DNA of 20,138 bases. It comes from Bacillota bacterium. GTDB taxonomy: Bacteria; Bacillota; Clostridia; Christensenellales; CAG-138. The position numbers and the translations under genes are program-made. Below are positions 15,252-20,138 of the stretch, in pieces. How positions within the stretch are numbered: position 1 is the first letter of the stretch; the number at the start of each line of letters is the position of its first letter. The notes beneath the pieces were generated by a model. The model had not been told where the DNA came from, ran no database searches, and was given only the letters and a program-made list of their open reading frames with translations. The DNA lies in NCBI GenBank assembly GCA_023395595.1, contig JAEWYO010000067.1:1-20138 (forward strand), in the 5' to 3' direction.

Positions 15252-17086
15252 TACAGGCGCTATGCCGTTACTACGACATGCTCGACGCGGCGGGGATGCT
15301 GGTAAAAAACGGTTATTCCCGCGTACGAGTCCACTACCGAATCTGGCTTACGCCGGAGGGAGAGGTGGAGGGCGTTGAGGACTGGATGCAGACAGCCGTC
15401 ACAAAATTAAAAAACGGAAAGGAGAAGATAATCAAGATTCCGCGGGAAGTAATCCTCTTCCGCCGTCTGGAGACAACGACCGTTGCCGCCAATCATGTGG
15501 ATCACCGGCCTGTCTACATCTTTGGGCTGGAATGGGATCAGAAAGGCGGAGCGTTTACGCAGAGCGCAAAAGCGCAAAAATCGCACCAGACGTTTGTGGA
15601 AACAAATCTGGCTTTCATAGAAGGGGTCGATTCCCCTATTGTAAACGCCTATCGAAATTTTTTGCTCACATGGGAACCCGAGAAGCAGATCGGGAATCTT
15701 CATCTTACCACGATAGGCACACGGTATGCGCTCGGCGGGTATGTTTTTGCGCTGGCATCCAACCCTGGAGAGATGCTGCATGATGATCCGCAATTGAACA
15801 AGCGTTGGAATGAAATGCAAGCAGAAGAGCCCACTGAGCTGGGAGAGAGACTCATCGGACAGTGCGCAATCACCGGCGAGCAGGGTGAAATCGCCTTGCT
15901 GCATGACAAGATTACAGGCGTAAAGGGCGCGCTGCCGACAGGAGCAAAACTGATCAGCGCAAAGCATGACAGTAGCTGGTCGTATGGGCTGAGTCAATCG
16001 CAGACCAGCGGCATATCGATTGCCGCCATGCAAAAGTACACCAAAGCGCTGAATTACCTCACCAACAGCCGCAAAAATTCGTCGACCATTGGAGACACAA
16101 CCCTTCTTCGTTTTGCCATGAACGCTGATCCAAGATACGACAAGCTGGGGAATGCGGCGGTATTAGGGGAGGACTACAACGATGAAGATACCGATGTGCT
16201 CAATGCGGTCGATACGGAACAGTTACTACAGCATATTTATGCCGACGTCCGCTCCGGTTTGGTAAACACGGAAAACCTTCTGATCGAGCAACAGATTGAT
16301 CCCGGCGTGGATTACTACATCGTCGGGATAAAGCCCAACCAAAGTCGTTTGGCTGTACAGTTTGTGTATCGAAGGCGGCTGGGCGAACTGATTGCGAACG
16401 CGGCGCAGCATCAGGCCGACCTTGCGATAGGGTCAGAGACAAAGCCCGTGTCAATATGGCAGATTTCCGCGCAACTGGTCTCGCCCAAGGCGAAAGAGAA
16501 GTCTGTGGATCCCTCGATTGTGGCAAAGTTGCTGGACGCTTTGGCAAACGGACGTCCCTACCCGGAATTCCTTCCGGCTACGATCATTCGCCGCATTCGC
16601 ACGGATCGCGATACGGATACGGACAAATACACGCAGTTTAATCCGATTCGGGCAGGCCTACTCAAGGCGTGGCTGAACAGAAAAGCAAGGAGCAAAGGGC
16701 TAAAGGAGGAAATAGGAATGGCTCTGAATACCGAAAATGAGAACGCGGCTTATCTATGTGGACGGTTGTTCGCGATACTTGAAAAGATTCAACAAGAGGC
16801 GAATCCGGGGTTAAACCGTACCATTACAGACGCGTACTTCGCATCCGCATGCGCTCGCCCCGCGTTGATATTCCCGCGACTGATCAAACTTGCGCAGAAC
16901 CACTTGAAAAAGCTGGAATATGCCAACTGGTGGAATCGCCAGTTAGGGGAGATCATGTCCATGCTGAACAATGAGTTTCCAGACAACCTGCCCCTGGCAG
17001 ATCAGGGTCGCTTTGACATAGGCTACTACCAACAGAAATATTCTCACAGCACGAGAAAACAACAGGGTACAACACAAGAAGCATAA
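15245..17086 (+). CDS. cas8c: Type I-C Cascade large subunit Cas8c (Csd1)
   Basis: This 613-residue protein is the large subunit of the I-C interference complex, which recognises the PAM and helps open target DNA. It begins MLIQALCRYYDML, the standard Csd1 N-terminus, and contains the middle segment CAITGEQGEIALLHDKITGVKG and the later SYGLSQSQTSGIS region typical of the family. The ATG lies inside the end of cas5c behind a GGGGGAAAG site. Length fits Csd1 proteins. The last 122 codons are also translated separately as the small subunit Cas11c (see that entry). The stop is 23 bases before cas7c. Confidence 0.95.
   Translation: MLIQALCRYYDMLDAAGMLVKNGYSRVRVHYRIWLTPEGEVEGVEDWMQTAVTKLKNGKEKIIKIPREVILFRRLETTTVAANHVDHRPVYIFGLEWDQKGGAFTQSAKAQKSHQTFVETNLAFIEGVDSPIVNAYRNFLLTWEPEKQIGNLHLTTIGTRYALGGYVFALASNPGEMLHDDPQLNKRWNEMQAEEPTELGERLIGQCAITGEQGEIALLHDKITGVKGALPTGAKLISAKHDSSWSYGLSQSQTSGISIAAMQKYTKALNYLTNSRKNSSTIGDTTLLRFAMNADPRYDKLGNAAVLGEDYNDEDTDVLNAVDTEQLLQHIYADVRSGLVNTENLLIEQQIDPGVDYYIVGIKPNQSRLAVQFVYRRRLGELIANAAQHQADLAIGSETKPVSIWQISAQLVSPKAKEKSVDPSIVAKLLDALANGRPYPEFLPATIIRRIRTDRDTDTDKYTQFNPIRAGLLKAWLNRKARSKGLKEEIGMALNTENENAAYLCGRLFAILEKIQQEANPGLNRTITDAYFASACARPALIFPRLIKLAQNHLKKLEYANWWNRQLGEIMSMLNNEFPDNLPLADQGRFDIGYYQQKYSHSTRKQQGTTQEA
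16718..17086 (+). CDS. cas11c: Type I-C Cascade small subunit Cas11c, from an internal start within cas8c
   Basis: An in-frame ATG at 16718 (codon 492 of cas8c) follows AAAGGAGG at 16702-16709 with eight bases of spacing, better than the site of cas8c itself. It encodes 122 residues beginning MALNTENENAAYLCGRLF, predicted mostly alpha-helical, which fits the small-subunit fold. Published work on type I-C established that a Cas11 small subunit is made by internal translation from cas8c and lines the Cascade backbone along the target strand. The position, length and sequence here match that arrangement. The product was not observed directly; the call rests on the ribosome site, frame and family knowledge. 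Confidence 0.9.
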   Translation: MALNTENENAAYLCGRLFAILEKIQQEANPGLNRTITDAYFASACARPALIFPRLIKLAQNHLKKLEYANWWNRQLGEIMSMLNNEFPDNLPLADQGRFDIGYYQQKYSHSTRKQQGTTQEA

Positions 17087-17109
17087 GAATAGATAGGGAG
17101 GATCTTCAA

Positions 17110-17967
17110 ATGGCAATTGAGAACTCGTATAACTTTGTTCTACTTTTCGATGTTACAAACGGAAACCCAAACGGAGACCCGGATGCGGGGAACGCGCCGC
17201 GCATTGACCCGGAGACCAATTTCGGTATTATAACCGATGTATGCTTGAAGAGAAAAATCCGCAATTATGTGCAAGTTGCAAAAAGCAATACACCCTGCTA
17301 TAACATACTGATTCAACCGGATCAATCACTGAACGCGAAGTTTACCGATATGTACCGGAGCAAAGGGCTGTCATCTGGGCAGAAAGGGAAAGACAAGGAC
17401 GTGGTGAAGGCTGCTCGCAGCTTTATGTGCGAGAGCTATTTTGACGTACGGACATTTGGTGCGGTGATGTCTACGGGGGACGACCCATGCGGTATCGTGC
17501 GAGGGCCGGTTCAGATCAACTTTGCTACGAGTTGTTCCCCGATCCTGATACAGGATGTGACCATTACCCGTCAAGCGAGGACGACCGATACACGCACGGA
17601 GAGCGGTGATACCGAGATGGGTCGCAAATCGGTGGTTCCATATGCTTTGTATCGAGCAGAGGGGTACATTTCCGCGATGCTTGCTGCAGATACCGGACTT
17701 AGCGAGGAGGATGTTGAACTGCTGTGGACGGCGATGATCAACATGTTTGAGATCGACCACTCCGCAGCGCGCGGGAAGATGTGTATGCGCAAGCTGATCG
17801 TTTTCAAGCACGAAAGTCCGCTTGGCAACGCGCCGTCACATATTCTCTTCGATCATATTCAGGTGCAGATAAAGGACGATCAGCATCCGCCCAGAAACTT
17901 TTCGGACTACGCAGTTACCATCGATCGCCAGATGCCGGAAAAAGTTACGTTGCTTGAAAAGCTATGA
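17110..17967 (+). CDS. cas7c: Type I-C Cascade backbone subunit Cas7c (Csd2)
   Basis: This 285-residue RAMP protein polymerises along the crRNA spacer to form the Cascade filament. The N-terminal signature FDVTNGNPNGDPDAGNAPRID (14-33) is diagnostic of Csd2/Cas7. The RSFMCESYFDVRTFGAVMS segment and GPVQINFATS are further family marks. An AGGGAGGAT ribosome site lies just before the ATG, consistent with the high stoichiometry needed. The stop overlaps the cas4 start as ATGA. Length is normal. Confidence 0.95.
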   Translation: MAIENSYNFVLLFDVTNGNPNGDPDAGNAPRIDPETNFGIITDVCLKRKIRNYVQVAKSNTPCYNILIQPDQSLNAKFTDMYRSKGLSSGQKGKDKDVVKAARSFMCESYFDVRTFGAVMSTGDDPCGIVRGPVQINFATSCSPILIQDVTITRQARTTDTRTESGDTEMGRKSVVPYALYRAEGYISAMLAADTGLSEEDVELLWTAMINMFEIDHSAARGKMCMRKLIVFKHESPLGNAPSHILFDHIQVQIKDDQHPPRNFSDYAVTIDRQMPEKVTLLEKL

Positions 17968-18635
17968 TCGAACAGATCGCGCTGCGAGATATTCAGCATT
18001 TCCTCTATTGCCCACATCGCTGGGGATTGATGAAGATCGACTGCGTCTGGGCGGAGAACTACTTTGTCGCGAAAGGCGACCTAATGCACGAGCGCGTACA
18101 CGACCCGAAGAGAAATTATACCTTGCGTGGCCGAAAGGTTCTCACCTCACTGAATGTCTATTGCGATCTGCCGGAGTATGATATCGCGGGTGTGTTGGAC
18201 TGCTTGGAAGCAACGCCTTGTTCCGCTGGTGCGGCGCTGGATGCAACGAAGACGCGATATAGCCTATGCATTGTGGAGTATAAACCCTCCATGCCCCAAG
18301 GCCGCGACTTCAATCCAGACGATGCTATGCAGATTTATGCGCAGAAGGTTTGCGTTGATTACATTTTTGGTTGCGACTGTGATGCCGTGCTATATTATAA
18401 CGACAAGAACAGGCGAGTTTCACTGCCATTTCGGGAAGCACGCGCTCAATGGGATGCGCGTTTGAAGGTGACGCTGGCAGAAATGCGGAAGTATCTGGCA
18501 GATAACCGCATTCCGCCAATATCCAGTGAGCAGAGTTGCGGAGGATGTTCGCTGAAGGACTTGTGTATGCCGAAACTGAAAACCGGGGGCACCGTTCGTG
18601 CTCGTATCCATGCGGCGTTGGAGGACGAAACATGA
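17964..18635 (+). CDS. cas4: CRISPR-associated exonuclease Cas4 (type I-C)
   Basis: This 223-residue RecB-like, iron-sulfur-cluster protein trims pre-spacers and helps select those with the right PAM during spacer acquisition with Cas1 and Cas2. Four likely cluster cysteines are Cys16 (FLYCPHRW), Cys192, Cys195 and Cys201 (CGGCSLKDLC). Nuclease residues are His42, Asp79 (GVLD), Glu105 and Lys107 (VEYK) and Gln123. It overlaps both neighbours by four bases (ATGA), so translation is coupled from cas7c through cas1. Confidence 0.95.
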   Translation: MIEQIALRDIQHFLYCPHRWGLMKIDCVWAENYFVAKGDLMHERVHDPKRNYTLRGRKVLTSLNVYCDLPEYDIAGVLDCLEATPCSAGAALDATKTRYSLCIVEYKPSMPQGRDFNPDDAMQIYAQKVCVDYIFGCDCDAVLYYNDKNRRVSLPFREARAQWDARLKVTLAEMRKYLADNRIPPISSEQSCGGCSLKDLCMPKLKTGGTVRARIHAALEDET

Positions 18636-19645
18636 GAAAACTACTGAATACGCTGTACATCACTCGTGAAAAAGCATGGCTGCAACTGGAAGGAAACGAT
18701 ATTGTCTGTAAAATGGACGAGGAGGAGAAATTTCGAATTCCGTTTGATAATGTGGAGAATATCGTGTGTTTCAGTTATCTTGGGTGTTCGCCAGCGTTGA
18801 TGGGGAAATGCGCTGAAATGCTGATCCCGATCAACTTTGTCTCGCCGCAGGGGAGTTTCCTTGCGCGTGTCAGCGGCAACACGCGTGGCAACGTTGTTCT
18901 GCGCGTGCAACAGATCGATCGTTTCCGCGAAAACGGGCTCGCTTTGGCGCAGAACACAATCGCGTCCAAATTGGTAAATACCATAAATCTTTTGCGTCGA
19001 TCAATGCATGATAATCCCCCCCTGCGAATGGACGATGCATTGCTCAGCGCCATTGAGACGATCAAACAAGGAGTACCTGCGGTGTATGCCGCAAACACCG
19101 CGGATGAGCTGATGGGGGTTGAAGGCAACTGTGCGCGGAGTTACTTTGGCGTATTCGGAAAACTGCTCAGCAGCACAGAGACGTTTGAACGGCGTACAAA
19201 AAGGCCGCCGCTAGATCCGGTCAATGCCGCGCTGTCATTTACATACACTTTGTATACGAACGAGTATGCATCTGCGTTGGAAACGGTGGGATTGGATAGT
19301 TATATCGGCTTTGGCCATACGTTGCGCAGCGGGCGGGACTCGTTAGCTTGCGATCTGGTGGAAGAAACAAGGTGCATTGCGGAGCGTTTTGTACTTACTC
19401 TGTTCAACCTAAAAATTTTATCGGACAAGGATTTCATTACCCAACCGACAGGCGCAGTTTGGCTAAATGATGACGGTCGCAAAAAGCTACTGACGCAATG
19501 GCAAGAAAAAAAACGTTCCGATCTGATGCACCCCTATTTGAAGCAAAAGATACAGTTAGGGCTACTTCCGTATGTTCAAAGCAACCTGCTAGCGAAGTAT
19601 GTTCGTGGAGACATCCCTGAATACCCCAGTTATATACAAAAATAG
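18632..19645 (+). CDS. cas1: CRISPR-associated integrase Cas1 (type I-C)
   Basis: This 337-residue metal-dependent integrase inserts new spacers at the leader end of the array together with Cas2. The active-site triad is visible as Glu164 (GVEGNCAR), His229 (GFGHTLRSGR) and Asp241 (LACDLVEE). The N-terminal beta-rich part and helical C-terminal part have the usual length. The start at 18632 is supported by GGAGGA at 18620-18625, the ATGA overlap with cas4 and the conserved MRKLLNTLYI beginning; an in-frame extension to 18536 would run inside cas4 and is rejected. Common family motif HTxRPGRPSL reads HTLRSGRDSL here, a small deviation. Confidence 0.96.
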   Translation: MRKLLNTLYITREKAWLQLEGNDIVCKMDEEEKFRIPFDNVENIVCFSYLGCSPALMGKCAEMLIPINFVSPQGSFLARVSGNTRGNVVLRVQQIDRFRENGLALAQNTIASKLVNTINLLRRSMHDNPPLRMDDALLSAIETIKQGVPAVYAANTADELMGVEGNCARSYFGVFGKLLSSTETFERRTKRPPLDPVNAALSFTYTLYTNEYASALETVGLDSYIGFGHTLRSGRDSLACDLVEETRCIAERFVLTLFNLKILSDKDFITQPTGAVWLNDDGRKKLLTQWQEKKRSDLMHPYLKQKIQLGLLPYVQSNLLAKYVRGDIPEYPSYIQK

Positions 19646-19655
19646 GTGCCAAAAT

Positions 19656-19946
19656 ATGATGGTATTAATTACCTATGATGTGAACACTACCACGGCAGCG
19701 GGCGCGGCGCGACTCAGACGTGTAGCGAAAGAATGCACGAATCATGCGCAACGCGTGCAGAATTCTGTTTTTGAAGCGGCGCTAGACTGGGGGACTTTTG
19801 TCCGCTTAAAGGCATCCCTAAGCACTTTGATAGACCCGGAAACAGACAGCTTGCGATTTTACTATCTGGGTAGCAAGTGGAAAAAGCGTATAGAACATAT
19901 CGGAGCAAAGCCGACATATGACCCGGAAGGCCCGATAATCTTGTGA
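19656..19946 (+). CDS. cas2: CRISPR-associated protein Cas2 (type I-C)
   Basis: This 96-residue ferredoxin-fold protein bridges two Cas1 dimers in the spacer integration complex. The conserved Asp8 follows the hydrophobic strand (VLITYDVNT), and the family ending RIEHIGAKPTYDPEGPIIL is typical of the I-C type. Two adjacent ATGs (19656, 19659) are possible; a weak TAGGTG site favours the first. It begins ten bases after cas1 stops and is the last gene before the leader and array. Confidence 0.95.
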   Translation: MMVLITYDVNTTTAAGAARLRRVAKECTNHAQRVQNSVFEAALDWGTFVRLKASLSTLIDPETDSLRFYYLGSKWKKRIEHIGAKPTYDPEGPIIL

Positions 19947-20105
19947 TGCGCGAACCTGCGTTGACGCTGGAAACGCGGGTGGGTTCGCCCGCGTTTTCAT
20001 GCTTTGAATCGGTTTTCTGAGCGATTTTTAAGCATACGTATCAATAATCAGAACTTAGTCCACCACATGCTGTGGTGCGCGGCGGAAGATACACAATATG
20101 TCGCC
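19947..20105 (+). promoter_or_regulatory. CRISPR leader
   Basis: This segment separates cas2 from the first repeat and occupies the leader position. It contains the terminator-like hairpin described separately, an AT-rich middle (about 20021-20050) with the palindrome ATACGTAT, and a perfect 7-bp hairpin CACCACA-TGC-TGTGGTG at 20061-20077. The last 15 bases before the repeat are where Cas1-Cas2 would recognise the insertion site. No convincing -35/-10 pair was found by eye. Confidence 0.7.
19971..19997 (+). terminator. Hairpin with T tract at the end of the cas operon
   Basis: AAACGCGGG (19971-19979) pairs perfectly with CCCGCGTTT (19988-19996) around an eight-base loop, ending in four T residues. 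It lies 24 bases after the cas2 stop, and may end the cas message so that the array is transcribed from its own leader promoter. Confidence 0.65.
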
Positions 20106-20138
20106 GTCGCGCCCCGCATGGGGCGTGTGAGTTGAAAT
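20106..20138 (+). CRISPR. First repeat of a type I-C CRISPR array, cut by the window edge
   Basis: A 33-base unit begins GTCGCGCCCC and ends GAGTTGAAAT, closely matching the type I-C repeat layout in length, 5' GTCGC and 3' TTGAAAT. A 6-bp stem CGCCCC/GGGGCG closes the loop GCAT at 20116-20119. The expected Cas5c product would carry an 11-base 5' handle ending in TTGAAAT. Only this copy is in view, so repetition itself is not seen; the call rests on the consensus and on its place after cas2. Spacers lie beyond the right edge. Confidence 0.85.

Noticed and set aside
15407..16033. Minus-strand open frame inside cas8c
   Set aside because: It is antisense to a well-supported cas8c with no start signal or recognisable domain.

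Overview
The window looks like part of a chromosome from an anaerobic Clostridia-type bacterium (Bacillota). The evidence is strong AGGAGG-like ribosome binding sites, a probable TTG start on cas3, Clostridia-style protein sequences, G+C-leaning coding regions, AT-rich intergenic DNA and several intrinsic terminators. Genus cannot be fixed from the sequence alone.

Positions 1-9711 are a carbohydrate catabolism and uptake locus. It starts with the 3' end of a probable PHP-type phosphoesterase and a zinc-dependent sugar/polyol dehydrogenase of the L-sorbose-1-phosphate reductase (SorE) type. Convergent to these is an AraC-family regulator on the minus strand. Divergent from the regulator runs an L-rhamnose mutarotase (rhaM), a double-ATPase sugar ABC protein, two RbsC-type permeases and a lipoprotein sugar-binding protein. 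This matches the RhaSTPQ-type rhamnose importer. A strong terminator follows, then an L-fucose/L-arabinose isomerase-family enzyme with its own terminator. The regulator probably senses the sugar and drives the divergent operon; the binding protein and isomerase have their own upstream structures and may be expressed at different levels. No sugar kinase or aldolase is in view, so the pathway is incomplete here.

Positions 9712-12273 are a decayed interval. On the minus strand lie remnants of an HMA-domain/TauE-SafE (UreH-like) membrane protein and of a HAMP/HisKA/HATPase sensor kinase. They are broken by several frameshifts and appear joined by a deletion. Beside them is a 155-bp stretch bounded by a perfect 14-bp inverted repeat, which may be a small mobile element.

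Positions 12274-20138 are a complete type I-C CRISPR-Cas operon in canonical order: cas3, cas5c, cas8c, cas7c, cas4, cas1, cas2. A leader and the first 33-nt repeat sit exactly at the right edge, so the array continues outside the window. Within cas8c an in-frame start with a very good ribosome binding site encodes the small subunit Cas11c, a gene-in-gene that simple gene calling misses. Cas5c makes crRNA; Cas5, Cas7, Cas8 and Cas11 form Cascade; Cas3 degrades target DNA; Cas4, Cas1 and Cas2 acquire spacers.

I found no clearly undescribed system. The CRISPR locus is a well-formed example of a known subtype. The less explained parts are the decayed interval, the inverted-repeat element, the tandem repeats before the binding-protein gene, and the unusual enzyme mix of the sugar locus.
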